Shown here: positions 14,028 to 25,730 of the stretch, in pieces
Position numbering within the stretch: the stretch's first letter is position 1
Layout: each line of letters opens with the position of its first letter
DNA from: Sinohyriopsis cumingii
Taxonomy: Eukaryota > Mollusca > Bivalvia > Unionida > Unionidae
Assembly: GCA_028554795.2 (NCBI GenBank)
Contig: JAPYKE020000269.1
Coordinates: forward strand, 220,075-284,074
Direction of reading: 5' to 3'
Length of the DNA: 64,000 nucleotides
Program-made: the position numbers and the translations under genes
The notes under the pieces: model-generated
What the model saw: only the letters and a program-made list of their open reading frames with translations
Databases searched by the model: none
Told to the model about the DNA's origin: nothing

Positions 14028-17000
14028 CAATATACAAGATGATACAATTAAATAGTTCAGAATAAGTCATGTGTCAAGATTATTTAAATTTTTTGCGAAA
14101 TTGTACGATTAAAGTAAAGCTGCTTATTTTTCATCAAATGAAGTTGGCCCGTACATTAATGTAAGAAATGAAAATCGGGGAACGGTGATTGAACTAAAAG
14201 TAGTATGACAAAAGTATTTTTTTTTGTTGGTGTAAATATGCACAAATTATACCAATAAAAGGCCACCTCCAAACAATGATAATGACTGCTCACAGTAATG
14301 ACAGATCGACAGGAAAGTGTATAATGCATTACGCCAGTCTTATTAATGTTATTGTATCAGCTTATTATTAAATGTCGAGCCGCTAACCGGATGTTCCTTA
14401 TTCTAGGACGTTGCTTTGCTATTAAAGAGTAGCTATTAAGGTTTTGTATGCCGACGTACTGATTATAATAAAGAGAACTGGTGAAATGGAGTTCAAAGTC
14501 ACAAACATTGTTCCAGTGATGGGATTTCGGACATTTTTTATGTCAAATATGGATCAGTGATGCCTTGTGTATCTTACAAATATGTTCATCACGTAATGGA
14601 ATGAAGAACCTGGAATGTATCACACCTAGTCCAAACAATATATTGCAAACTAGGGAACGGGACGATACATCTATTCTTCGCAGAACGTTTAGCGGAATAA
14701 AATTAAATATAAGGTAGTGTAATAAGCTAATATTGTATATATGTTAAAATAAAGAATTACAAAACACAAATCACTTAAATTGTACAGTGACAAACGCACA
14801 CACCATGGTCGACTGGGAAAAATGGTGAAAATGACTTGGACACTTCTTGCCTTGGTTTGTTAGAAATAAAAAATCCTGAGAAACAAAGTAATAGTTTTAA
14901 TTGATTGTTTATTTGGAAAAGGCCTAGCACCTTTTTGAAATGTCGAATGTGGAACATCGCAATTCTTTTACAAATAACATTGATTTGTTATGAAACTTCT
15001 CATCAGGTTGAGGTGAATACTTTCTCCTTTAGTATGAAATCCACAAAATACAAACATCATCATAAATTAGTTGCATGAATTCATACAGTCAATCAAATTT
15101 CATTCACTGGACCAAATCAAGCTCTATTTATCACAACCTACCTATATTGTGTCAAACTAAGACATATTGCCCACCTGCATGACATTACCTAATCGCTCGA
15201 GTTTACCATAAATATTAAAGAGTTCAGCTTGGTTTAGTTTCTATTTTGCAACGCATCTGAAGGTGTATTTAGAATTATTTATTATATAGTAGCCGTTTCA
15301 GAAGAGGGTATACTTTCACATCGCCGAATGAATATGCAACCCATGCAATTATTCGTACATGCAGGGCCTCCCTTAAACCGGTTGACCCAGGCCCCGCTCT
15401 CACAGGGGCCCCAAGGGTTAGCAATTGTTAAAAATATATCTATACAGAGAAAGTAATTTTAAAACGATGTAAGAAACTTTTAAGTTCATGTCATATAAAA
15501 CTTGTTTAAAAGTTTACTTCTAATGCCGTGCTCACAAGGGTCCCCACGGGTAAAACCAGGGGGCCTCGCCAAAATGATAGAAATCTGGCTCCTCGTTTGC
15601 ATTGTACATAGTGAAAGCCGAGATAAAAAAAGCTATTGTGGCAGTGCCAGTGTCCTTCTTTCCATGTAACATTTAAATACAGTTTAACATCCACTACAAA
15701 ACCTTCTAAAATATTACCAGGTGTTTTGTAGTGAGTGGATTGTTATGATGAAACTCACCACACAGTAAACGAACGAATGTTCCCTTTTCACAAACAGCTG
15801 TGTTATAGATACACTGATCAAGCGACCTTTCTTGTCCAGAGCACGTCACGTTGTTTAGAAAATATATGTTTAAACTTTTACTGTCATAGGTGCTGAATGA
15901 AAATGTAAAAAAAGAAAATAAGTAAATAACAATAATAATAATAATAATAACTGGTATATAGTTAACCAATTCAAACTACACACGTGCATACAATATGGCA
16001 TAAAGGTAACAATTCTTGGACTAGCGCACTAAGTCTCTTACCTTAGCACATTTTGCATGATGAGAGCAATCATGTAAGAGATTAATATTATTATTATTAA
16101 TTCCATTCATAAAATTATAAAACGTATTGTAATTTGCACTGTAGTAAAATGTAAATATGTTTCAGATTATTGTAGATGTGATGTTTAATTGTAAGTTACA
16201 ACTCATCTTCTAAACCTACATAAAAATGAAGAATTCTATTGGGATGGATATTTTAAATATGCCTATATTTATCATTAGTTTTCTTTATCTTTATAAGTTT
16301 CCATTTCTGAAAATGCATTGACAACTATAGTCATGCATGATCTTAAAATAAAATGGTAATCTCTCCACTGAATTTAAATCTCCATTTAGTTCTTGAAAGA
16401 AAATGTCTTTACATCGTTGTTGAAATACAATGAAACAAGCGTTTAATCACCTACCCTACATTTTAGCTCTCGCATTCCTTCAGAAAATGGCAGAAATTCT
16501 ACTGATCTGCCCAAGATTCACAATGTTTGCTCGAATCTGTTTACAGTTGTATTTAATATTCTGAATCACGTCCTAAATATTTTACCATGCCTTGCGACTT
16601 GGCTTGGCATTCTACTAAATTCGTAGCACAAGAAAACATTCTGTGTTTGGTTAGCAATAAGATTAGACATTTACAAAATTAGATACGTACAGCTTCCATG
16701 TCGTTTCATTGTAAAAAAGACGAAACATAGAGAAGAAAACACAAATTTGTAATTTATATTACCCAAGTTTCGGCGGGTACTAAGTCTATTGATTGTCGGT
16801 AACATATGTACAATGCATAATCAGATATGGAATGTTATCGTCACAGACGTGCAATTCAGAACCAAGAAAGTTAATAGTTCACAATTTTGTTCGCCCATTA
16901 TTGTCTAAAGTGTCTACAATTTTTTCATTCTCTTTAATAATAAAATACTTTCTTATTAACAGAATAATCAACGTCTGATATAAATACAGCTTTTTAACGA

Positions 17001-20000
17001 TGTAGTGGTGATTATCTTAAATATATTTTTATAGGTTATTTAATTGTTTCTACAAAAAGTTTTCGAGTGGACTAATTATTTTGTTAGTGGCCATGGAACT
17101 CTTGTGTCAATGCAAGTATTTTCCAATTCAATAACCGGTTAGTATATCTTTAGAATCATGTGAAAGCATTGACACTTTATTTTCCATAGCCATCATCTCA
17201 TATATAGTAGATTTTAATGCATCTGCTGGGGCAGGCTTTATTACAGAAAACGTATTTCAAGTAGGTAATTATACAGGCTACCGTAGGATCAATATGGCAG
17301 TAGTGTGGCTCTGAATTGGATATTAAAATTTTTTAAAAACTTCCATTTTGAATATGGGGCCAGTGGGAATTTATTATTAGTCAATAGGATTAACATCATG
17401 AAGCTGTTATGGGGGTAAAGGACAAACGTAATGCTAAAACGTTTCATAGGATCTACATTAGTATGGTATACGGGATCCAAAACAATAAATTTAGGGTCAA
17501 GAGACAATGCATTGTTACAAATTTCCGAAGCATTCTTATACACTTTTAAGGACCAACAACTGTGTCTAGTGAACAACAATTACTCCTACTGAACAACGCG
17601 CCACAGTATTCACCAGCTTCTACGTTTACTAACCAATGTACAGTCTTACTGACCAGAACCTACTCCCACTGACCAACACCTATGCACTAACCAGTTCACA
17701 GTTTTACTGACAAGCAGTCACATGTACTGAATAGGTACTGACTAGGAAATACACCTAGTCACCTAGCCATTAATGCACATATCCACTGCCCAAATTACAG
17801 TCTTAGCTACTAGCTCTCTAATCTACTAATCAAGACTCATACTTACTAACCAATATACAATGCTACCGACTAGCAACCACATCCACTGACATCCATGCGC
17901 ACCAACTGATTATCATACACACCTACGAACAACACAACTGACCAACATCCAAATCTAAGAAACAGAAGCCATGCTTTTTAAACAATGCACACTGTCACTG
18001 AGCAGCAACCATATTTAAGGACCAACACAAATGCAGACAAAATGGACGAGGTAAATGGGAGCATGCGATCGTGGCAAATACAGACATTTACATAAGAACA
18101 CACACCCTTGCAAAAAAACAAGCTGATGGAGTGAGGATAGATGAAGGTCACTCAAACCAACTTATGGACCAAACAAGCACACATCCGCAATATATATAAC
18201 CCATACGCTTCCATAAAACACATATATATTGGGACAAAGGATATGTAATTACTTTTAATCATAATTACAACTAAAGACAAGTGGGATATAGATTTTATAG
18301 TTCATTAGCATCAACAACTATAACTACAATTCAACACACGTATATTTTCTGGCAATATTGTCATTCACAAAGTTGTCATTGCCGAAAACATTTTTTAGCA
18401 CGGCTGACATGCCCACATGCCCATCGACGCTTGTATTTTCTGACACTGTCCTATTTCAAACAAAGTAAATTTGAAATACATAGATAAGATATGCAATTTC
18501 TATATCGCTTTTATAATAGTTTTATCATACAAATATTACTAATAACAGACCTGAATCCAAGTGTTCGGCAGACAACGGCAGCTTCCCTGTCACTCCATGT
18601 GTTGTTAGGAACATATATACTCATCCATTGATTTAGGGCAAGTAATTCAACTCTTCCCTCGTACTGACCTGCAGCTCCTACCAATCGTACCCCCAGTCCT
18701 TACAAGAAATAATATACAATTCCGATATTTTACAGACTCTATGACGTATTCGCATTTGAATAAACTTGTATAATTGTATCCTATGGCAAAAGAGTAATGA
18801 CTCCCAAGTTACTGTAAGCCTTCCCATGAAGCCATATGTAGACCTCGTCGGTATTACATTGACGCTCGAATGCAGTGGTCCTACGTATATTGTCAAAAAG
18901 ATAAATAGTTCAACCCAATGATGGTCATGTAAATTATTTGGTACCATTATTGATCATTCACTAAAAAGTCCCTACGGATTCCTAAATAGAAGGGCAATGT
19001 ACATCTTGAGAGACGTAACTATAGCTGGAAAAGTATTTTGTGTAAAGAAGTCGTAAATAACTTTATGGAATTAGAATATGTTTATCGCTGTTCAAATTGC
19101 AATCAATTTTCACCAATAGTCACATGTTTATAGTACATAAAGGAAACACCTACCATCACATGGAACACCAAATCTTCTGTGCCCCTCTGCATTTATAGAT
19201 ATATTTATCCAACATATGTATCAAATTTTAGCCCAAATGCTCATTCCACCAATCAAAGTGCAGTATATAGTAATTTTATTTTTGCGCGTTGTTTGGTCAA
19301 TTTTTTACATACATTATGTACAAAAGAAGACAATCATATGACCTTCATATAGCTGATTCAATATTTGTATAATTTACCTACCTATACATATATGTTCATC
19401 GAATCGAAAATGCTACGCAGTTTGATCTAATCGTATAATTTACTCAATAACTTTTAGAAAGTGATGCAACTCTTTTGTCATGACGGTATATACAAGATAG
19501 ATATAACAATACCATTATTGATGTAAATATTTCCAGACAGAGAGAACTAGAGTCTATTTGCAACAGTCCCATAATATGCTCCTTTACATAAAATCAGCAT
19601 TTCTTTTATACAATCTTATGATGTATCGCTTATTTTAAGTAACATTTACATCTAAATTATTTAAAATGATGCCACGTATGTTTGTTTTTTTACTATGGAA
19701 ACCTATTATTGTCTTTTTTCTTCAATGTCTTTTACGTTCCCTTAAAATGGCAGCCAATTACCTGTTGGGTTTGCGTCTGTAGATGTCTTGTTTCCCGATC
19801 CTAAAGAAACACAATGTATGAAAAGAGTAAACAGTGTAACGATTTAAGTGTATCATATCAAGTTCATTAAAATCCCTAAATTAAAGTACTCACCAACATT
19901 GAAAAGGAAACTAGTGAACGTGTTTCTTAAATAGTGTCAGTAAACAAATCGTAACATATTTATATTAAGAAAATTGAATCAAGCTTACTGAACGGGGATA

Positions 20001-23000
20001 TTAGAAAATTAACTAAAGACTTAGATACTATTATTGAATTAAAGCTCTAATCGTTAAGTTTTTCAGTTCAGAAACATCACTTACGTACCACAGCGAACAT
20101 ACGCCAGTGTCTTGTCAGAATACATACAGCTTCGATAACCAATACCACCCATACATTCTTCAAGTGATTTTTCGGTTCCAGTACAACTGATATTGTAAAT
20201 ACAGTTGATGGATGAGCCCCTTACAGAATAAGAACTGGCACTGCAAGAACCGAGGAGATTTCTATTAAGATTACGACATTGCAAAGCAGGGCTATTAAAA
20301 TGGAATGTTCTGGAACAATCAGCCGGTTTAACCGATTAATAAATACACGTACCATACAAAAGAGCACATCAGGAGCAATAATACACTTTCAAAAAACATT
20401 CACACAATAAGAACTGATGTATATATAATTTGAATATATAATTTGACCATGTAAGATAATATACCGGGAACACTTTTAAATCTCTGCAATACATATACCA
20501 TATTTCACTCATTTGATTCAGTAAAGAGAACGATAAAAGATAGCCAAATACACATTATAAATAATGATCATGAGATATACATATTACTGTCTTGTTGAGC
20601 TAATACAAGTTATTTTTCTTGTTAGTAGTGGGATGTCTCCGGCAGGTCTAGAATCGCTGACTCCAGCTTATTCATTGTGTTTTGCTTGTTTTTTGGTGTG
20701 GTTCTTTTTTAATTCATATATTTTATGAATCTTATCTATAGACTTTTCTATATTAATTCTGTAGCAATATATGACAATAAATCCATTGAATATGCAATTC
20801 TGCTACAATTCCATGTTTGTAAGAAGTTGCCTCGAAATGTAGATTAACGATGACTAAATGTGGCTAAGAGTGTGTGTGATTAGGATTTTTAACGTAGCTT
20901 TAACAACACGATGTCTGCATTGTGACAGTTTATAGCGATGTCTAGCACTGGCGCATCATGCCGCAGACATGTAGCATGACGAACCACCCAGTCACATTAT
21001 CCTGTCGCCACGACGAACAGTCCTAACAGTCCTAACACTAACCTCTTAATTCTGAGCACCCAGCGAAGTAGCTGTTAGTACCATTTTGGATAAGTCTTTG
21101 GAATGACTCTGCCGGGGTTCGAACCCACGACCACTGGCATCCTAGTCGGACGCTCTCACCACTAGGCCACAGGACCAGTTGAATAATAAAATGATAATTT
21201 TATTTAGTTTCTATAAAATACACAAATATATGGTTTAACTTCCGAAACCGTATCAGTTAAAACGAAACACATTTGACAATTTTCTGTAGTGTGCTGTCCG
21301 TTACGATATTTGAAATGAAGATATGACTCACTGCTAGAACAGGTGTAAACGTATATGACAAGAACAGACAATACCTGATTTATGTATGTCTGCCAACATG
21401 GAAACAAATATTCAAGCCGACATCAATCCAGCCAGCCCGCCATGCATATATGCATTGTCAAGCATATCTATAAGTTTGTCACTCCTGGTCTTTATCTAAT
21501 TGTTTTGTAATTTTTATTCATGGCTGTAAATTGTGCAGAACATGTTTAATTAGATTTGTCTATTTAATCGGAGTCTGTTAATGACATCCAAAAGAAGCAT
21601 CAAGTATTTAAAAAGATTCACAAATGATGTTTCCACAAAAAAGTAATGACTTAAATGAGATAACAGCTAGTCATAATAAGCTGACATTGTCGCAGAAAAA
21701 CGTAAGGTCATAGAGATGACCAATAAAATATCTCTGAATGTATTTTCGAAATGATCTTTGAAAACAACTTACGCTTTTATATTACATAAATTTATGACAG
21801 TTTATAATATATAAAACTGTTTAATTTCATAACGTGTGCGCCAGATCTGCAATTCAAAATTATAAAATTTAACAAAATATGAATTGAGGTTAAACAATCT
21901 GAAACATATACGAAATAATAAGTTCTAATTAGTTATATTAAAAATTACATATATTGAATAGCCAATAACAATTCAAAATTACCAGCAGTCAATAGCCAGA
22001 GAAATATACAGGTATAGAGTGAATCTAATACAGCTCGTGTTGTTCTGAAACTAACATAGTCATACATTTTCTTTCAACGAAGTCAATAACTAAAGTTACT
22101 CCTAGAAATAATTCATATTAGTGTTAGCAAATGGACCTTCCGCGTTAGAGTAAGCATGTCCTAAGCATTACTTTGATCTAGCTGTACAAAGTCCACTATT
22201 AGTGAACCTACGTCATCTCCAACTACGGTCATTTGTAACTAAATAAAACATAGAGATGATATATTGTGCTTTATAAATTGTCTTTATTTGTTATCAACAT
22301 GCCCCCATAAAATATAACTAGAACAGGACGGTTTATTTTTTAAAATATGTTAAAAGTTATTTCAATCTTTTCATGAATGATTTCTGTATTATATAAGGCT
22401 TTGACAGTTCTGTGGTTGATTCTAAATCAGTTACTTTATAGACTGAGTCACCGTGTGACTATATTTTATCCATATTTCTATTTGTTCAATCGGTGCAGAT
22501 TTGCCTAGAGGTATTCTTTAAGATATCCAAGTTTTAATATAAACATAGCCCTGTATAACTTTGAATAATTACTGAAATCATAAACATTATGTATTCATTC
22601 AATATATCGTACTCTTTTAACTATTTTGGTTTCAGGGTTTTCTCGATAAAGTTATCATTAATTAAATATGTAAATCAGCATCTTTCGTTACTCACATAAT
22701 AATATCAACATTTTATTTATCATGTGTACTATTGTATTATACGACTACTATCGACTACAATTAAGTACCATCCAATCATGTAAACAAAGACACAATACTC
22801 CTTAGCATCAACAGAGCTGCTTTCATGCTAAATCCAAGAAATGTCTCTACCACCGTTCTGAAAATGATTGAGTCTATTGTAGTTTTTCCCATTATTGCCA
22901 ATGTAAACACTTTTCAAATTAAAGTTCAGCTGTGTCGTTCGATAATTAACATCATAATCTGAGCGATAAAGTTGTTTTGACACTTTTTCAGAACGTTTTT

Positions 23001-23406
23001 TTGAAAAACGAACCATACAAAGGTTGTTGGTTAGGCGATTTTCAATTTGGATTATTTAATGCCATCATATCCCCACGAAGTCTTAGATAATACACAAAAA
23101 CACTATGATATATCCATTGAAGAAGGTCTCTTATAGCAGTACTGCTGTTGAAGCAAAAAAAAGTTTACACCATATATTTATTTAGGCAAATGAGTGCATT
23201 ATATTGCCATGTTAGTCACTGGATGGTGAATGAAATCATGTTGCATGCAAAGAGCTTAATTTAATTGATAGTTATGTTCCACAAACCTCTGTGTATGTTC
23301 CTTGACAAAAAAACAGACGTTTCGAATTGCTCCCATTGGTGTAAATAATCTCCCCTTTTTCGTGATCAAGACCTTTGAAAACAATTATTCTTAGTGAACG
23401 TTTTGA

Positions 23407-23503
<97 letters not shown>

Positions 23504-25669
23504 CATTTTCATTTTGTTGCGCAATTTTAGTACGGAATCGAAATAGGACACTCACTTATATCCCAGCATTCTGCAAAGTACTTGGGCTCCCGTGTTTTTC
23601 CAGTTGTTACCACAAATAGGGATCCAAAAGCCATTGTGAAAAACCTCAGCATATCCGTTTACAGGACTACTCCATCTTGAAATGCCAAGCTGATCTGTGA
23701 GACGAATATCAAGCCCTACGAAAGTAGAAAAATATTTTAGTTGGCTAATAATTAACCACATAAAGTTACAAGCAAACGTTATTTTGTCAGCGTATTCCAC
23801 TGCGTATCTACCTATTCATCTAAATATAAAGATATATATAAAATAAAATAAAAAATGAAAAAGTATAGGACATCTGCGACCTCTATCAGCCACACGTTAG
23901 TTTTTCATATCATAGTATCATATTCCTATTTTTTTCTTCAGCGTCTGATATTGTACGTCATGCGATTTGGTCAGTGAGCCATAGTTTCTAATATAATCTA
24001 GATTTTACTTAGTCTCAGACAAAAATTATTTGTCAGCTTGATAATTTAAGTTTTGGTCATTTTTTATATAATGTTCCGTCAATTTATCATCTGTGCTAAA
24101 TTCCATGTTCGTTTTCTTTTAAATTGTAGTACATCTTTTAGTGTGCGACATATTTTAAATACATTATTCTAGTGTGTATTTGTCCCTAATTAGTTGCCTG
24201 TTAGTTTCCAAAATTTTATTAGGCTGGGTCACAACCATATGTTTTGAAACCTAAAGCCACGCACATGTTTAAGTTTATGATACAAGGTCTTTTTCTAATT
24301 GAAGATACACAAAATGGAAACACCCAAATCTGGCCATAAAGTAATGAACTTTGGCCTGCCACTATTGTGGTATATGTTAACATTCAATTCCAGTTAGAGG
24401 CCACAGTTTCATTTTCGAGATAGAGGGATAGTTGACCTTTCCTCTGAGGCTGAATTGTTTCCACTTTGCATTTTCTATGGGTTTTCATTCTGGTCTTAGG
24501 AGGCATTTTCTTCACCATATGACTTTATATTTGCTTTTGCTAGGATGTGTCTAAAGTGATATGTCCATTAAGAGGAGATATATCTTTCGCCATGCTTGGC
24601 GTATTATTTTCTTCCAATAGGTTTAGGATGGCGTCTAATAAGAGCATTCCATATGAAATTGTTGTGTCAAGGCGCCCAGAAAAGACAGAGACCACTACCC
24701 CCCCCCCCATCGGTAGCCAGTGTCCAATAGTCCGTGCCACGTAGTGATAGAGAACCAAGACCCATTACGGAAGACAGTACAACTGTCAATATCATCATAT
24801 TTATGTAGTTCCAACCTTCCTCTTTCTTTGCAAATAGTGTGATTACTATCGCCTCGATTTTATTTTACCAACTTATTTCCATCTTTTTCCCAGCAAATTG
24901 TCTTGCCAGCTTAATATTTCTTCGAAACTTGCTTGAGACCGGTCTCCGATTATGCTTGTATTCCTTAGAATATATATCCCTTTACTGGTGTATGTATCTG
25001 TACAAACATAATAGATCAAGTCATTGCAAGTAATGTATGTCTATTATTAATTTTAAATGTTCATTGTTCTTCTATTTGGTTGTCTCCCCTGCTGAAAAGT
25101 TTAGTATTTTTTTAGATATAAAAGGAGAATGCATATAAACAAAATCGTATTACTTGGTTACAGTTTACTAGGAATTTATATTCTGTTTTAGAAACTTAAC
25201 TCAGCAAGCAAACTCCACTCGTGAAATGACTCTATTGTAGTAGGGAAAAAAGTTTGTTAACAAAAGAATCGGTATATGTCACTGCTTCATGCACGCATTA
25301 TAGCATGTGCCCGGTGGGTTAATGTCTTATTAAGAAATACAAACCTTTTTTGCAATTCGTTATTGTTTTCTGCAATTTTGCAATTCCGTATTCTTTGCAT
25401 TTAATAATTGCAAACGTAAACACGATTCGTCTAATTGGGCATGACAATACATTAAAAATACGGAATCCAATATATATACTGAGGACGGGAGATCTTAGTT
25501 GGCAGGTGTGGCAGCTAAATGTATTATACATTTTTAGAGTTTGTATACTCTTTTCATTGACCCCAAGAACGATCGATTCAAATAACCAGCGTTCAACTTA
25601 ACATATCCTACCTGATACACAGTCCTCTATCACGTAGCATAAAATGCAAATTATACATAGTTTCGTCAT
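1003..25669 (-). CDS. Gene A: SRCR2-GCC2/GCC3 transmembrane receptor, nine coding exons (3' end may continue off window)
   Basis: Joined from nine minus-strand exons: 25612-25669, 23556-23715, 20089-20240, 19762-19800, 18551-18698, 15759-15892, 12851-12919, 9537-9944 and 1003-1169. Every junction has GT/AG sites and compatible phase, and the 1,335 nt read without an internal stop to give 444 residues. Order: signal peptide (1-19), SRCR1 (20-123), short linker (124-136), SRCR2 (137-230), four-cysteine module (231-253), GCC2/GCC3 repeats (254-389), transmembrane helix (about 406-429), basic juxtamembrane segment. It is predicted to be a type I cell-surface receptor; SRCR domains bind protein or microbial ligands in known families, but the ligand here is unknown. 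The TAA at 1003-1005 overlaps a strong donor (exon end 1007), so a cytoplasmic tail may be encoded left of the window. Gene B (37625-53449) is its tandem paralogue with the same exon plan. Structure is confident; function is inferred. Confidence 0.85.
1170..9536 (-). other. Intron 8 of gene A
   Basis: 8.4 kb between the GCC exon and the transmembrane exon. It holds an AT array (1622-1692) and, on the plus strand, two reading frames (4697-5011 and 5566-5847) that may be remnants of an old element. Otherwise I see only unique AT-rich sequence. Confidence 0.75.
1605..1692. repeat. (CATA)n followed by (AT)n microsatellite
   Basis: A few CATA units, then about 70 bp of AT dinucleotides, in intron 8 of gene A. 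Confidence 0.98.
9537..9944 (-). CDS. Gene A exon 8: GCC2/GCC3 (ephrin-receptor-like) cysteine repeat array
   Basis: A 408-nt phase 1-1 exon with acceptor CATTGACAG and donor GACG|GTAAGATT. It encodes about six repeats of the pattern CxxCxxGTYQxxxGQxxC (for example CPAGTYQNRTGQTVC) and a closing unit ending GMTTDRAGSDSYSDC. This is the GCC2/GCC3 or ephrin-receptor-like disulfide repeat, used as an extracellular stalk in many receptors. All cysteine pairs appear intact. Gene B exon 8 has the same number of repeats in 411 nt. The exon is symmetric in phase and could duplicate or be skipped without shifting the frame. Confidence 0.92.
11120..11191. repeat. (AT)n microsatellite
   Basis: About 72 bp of AT dinucleotides in intron 7 of gene A. 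Confidence 0.98.
12043..12107. repeat. (AT)n microsatellite
   Basis: About 65 bp of AT dinucleotides in intron 7 of gene A. Confidence 0.98.
12851..12919 (-). CDS. Gene A exon 7: four-cysteine module
   Basis: A 69-nt phase 1-1 exon between acceptor ATTCTAG and donor ACAA|GTAAGTAT. It encodes CIVSGCIGSGNYCDIVRDTC plus VT, four cysteines in about 20 residues with a YCD core. Gene B exon 7 (44529-44597) has the same length and cysteine spacing. It links SRCR2 to the GCC repeats. I do not recognise the module; it could be a half EGF-like or other small disulfide fold. Confidence 0.8.
12920..15758 (-). other. Intron 6 of gene A
   Basis: 2.8 kb with a short GTT/GCT run near 13260, a (TTA)n tract near 13998-14023, and a GC-rich direct-repeat pair (15364-15575). 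No further genes seen. Confidence 0.75.
15364..15575. repeat. GC-rich direct-repeat pair, possible small transposon relic
   Basis: CTCACAGGGGCCCCAAGGG and CTCACAAGGGTCCCCACGGG, about 135 bp apart, stand out from the AT-rich intron, with CAGGGCCTCCC at one end and GGGGGCCTCGCC at the other. They may be the ends of a small non-autonomous element; no inverted termini or target duplications could be confirmed. Confidence 0.4.
15759..15892 (-). CDS. Gene A exon 6: SRCR2, C-terminal half
   Basis: A 134-nt exon entering in phase 2 (acceptor TTTTCATTCAG) and leaving in phase 1 (donor TGTG|GTGAGTTT). It encodes the SRCR half with IYFLNNVTCSGQERSLDQC, then AVC and LLCG, matching the family pattern V.CxGxExSLxxC...C...C. 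It joins exon 5 as TLGF-S-TYD. The usual EDAGV stretch before the last cysteine is replaced by KGTFVRL. Confidence 0.88.
15893..18550 (-). other. Intron 5 of gene A
   Basis: 2.7 kb; its right part carries the degenerate ACTGACCAA-type repeat (17570-18030). No coding signal. Confidence 0.75.
17570..18030. repeat. Degenerate ACTGACCAA/ACTAACCAA minisatellite
   Basis: Motifs of the form ACTGACCAAC-ACCTAC, ACTAACCAATGTACA and ACTGACCAGCAACCAC recur at roughly 20- to 40-bp spacing for about 450 bp with strong divergence, giving a strand bias of C and A. It looks like an old, decayed tandem array. Confidence 0.6.
18551..18698 (-). CDS. Gene A exon 5: SRCR2, N-terminal half
   Basis: A 148-nt exon, phase 1 in and phase 2 out, acceptor TTTCTTGTAAG and donor TTCAG|GTCTGT. 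It encodes GLGVRLVGAAGQYEGRVELL followed by a W and the AAVVCRTLGF motif, a clear SRCR start. The conserved first cysteine (the WGTVCDDxW position) is absent: the residues there are MSIYVPNNTW. Gene B exon 5 has the same length and the same loss. Confidence 0.9.
18699..19761 (-). other. Intron 4 of gene A
   Basis: 1.06 kb of AT-rich sequence with nothing recognisable. Confidence 0.72.
19762..19800 (-). CDS. Gene A exon 4: 39-nt inter-SRCR linker
   Basis: A 39-nt phase 1-1 micro-exon with acceptor GTGTTTCTTTAG and donor ACAG|GTAATTGG. It encodes SGNKTSTDANPT, a polar Ser/Thr/Asn-rich linker between the two SRCR domains with an N-x-T glycosylation sequon (NKT). Gene B has a 39-nt linker exon at the same place and phase with different residues, which supports both calls. 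Confidence 0.72.
20089..20240 (-). CDS. Gene A exon 3: SRCR1, C-terminal half
   Basis: A 152-nt exon, phase 2 in (acceptor GGTTCTTGCAG) and phase 1 out (donor TGTG|GTACGTAAG). It encodes INCIYNISCTGTEKSLEEC followed by RSC and VRCG, matching the SRCR second half, with an extra cysteine (NCIYNISC) that gene B also has (DCMYNVTC). The alternative donor two bases downstream would break the phase with exon 4, so 20089 is preferred. Confidence 0.87.
20870..21176 (-). mobile_element. tRNA-derived SINE
   Basis: Reading leftward from 21176, GGTCCTGTGGCCTAGTGG is a tRNA-like 5' end with an A box, and GGTTCGAACCC at 21116-21126 is a perfect B box. The promoter boxes are spaced as in tRNA genes. A GC-richer body of about 240 bp follows without tRNA folding. 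This is a short interspersed element transcribed by RNA polymerase III, in the same orientation as gene A. The left end is approximate. Confidence 0.75.
23411..23501. repeat. (AT)n microsatellite
   Basis: About 91 bp of AT dinucleotides, 55 nt downstream of the donor of gene A exon 2. Confidence 0.98.
23556..23715 (-). CDS. Gene A exon 2: SRCR1, N-terminal half
   Basis: A 160-nt exon, phase 1 in (acceptor CTACTTTCGTAG) and phase 2 out (donor TATAA|GTGAGT). It encodes LDIRLTDQLG, then NGYAEVFHNGFWIPICGNNW and AQVLCRMLGY, a standard SRCR N-terminal half with the first cysteine retained. A 91-bp AT array lies 55 nt downstream of its donor in intron 2. Confidence 0.92.
23716..25611 (-). other. 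Intron 1 (first coding intron) of gene A
   Basis: 1.9 kb. A plus/minus open stretch at 24540-24758 with a poly-C run at about 24699-24707 was examined and not called. Nothing else recognised. Confidence 0.72.
25612..25669 (-). CDS. Gene A exon 1 (coding): signal peptide
   Basis: The ATG at 25667-25669 opens a hydrophobic leader, MTKLCIICILCYVIEDCVSG, which ends in phase 1 at donor TCAG|GTAGGATA and joins SRCR1 as G-L-D-I-R-L. Length (58 nt) and phase equal those of gene B coding exon 1. The 5'UTR part of the exon probably starts at 25730, after an acceptor with a run of ten T (TTTTTTCCAG). Confidence 0.82.
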
Positions 25670-25730
25670 GTTTCCAGTAAAACTGCTCTTTGTGTCTATA
25701 ATTGTTCTCTTCGATCCCTTTTACATATTG

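Larger units (their letters stand above)
20241..23555 (-). other. Intron 2 of gene A
   Basis: 3.3 kb between the two halves of SRCR1, containing a tRNA-derived SINE (about 20870-21176) and an AT array (23411-23501). Confidence 0.75.

Noticed and set aside
24540-24758. 72-codon minus-strand frame near a poly-C run, considered as a transposase fragment
   Set aside because: No catalytic motif or terminal inverted repeats recognised.
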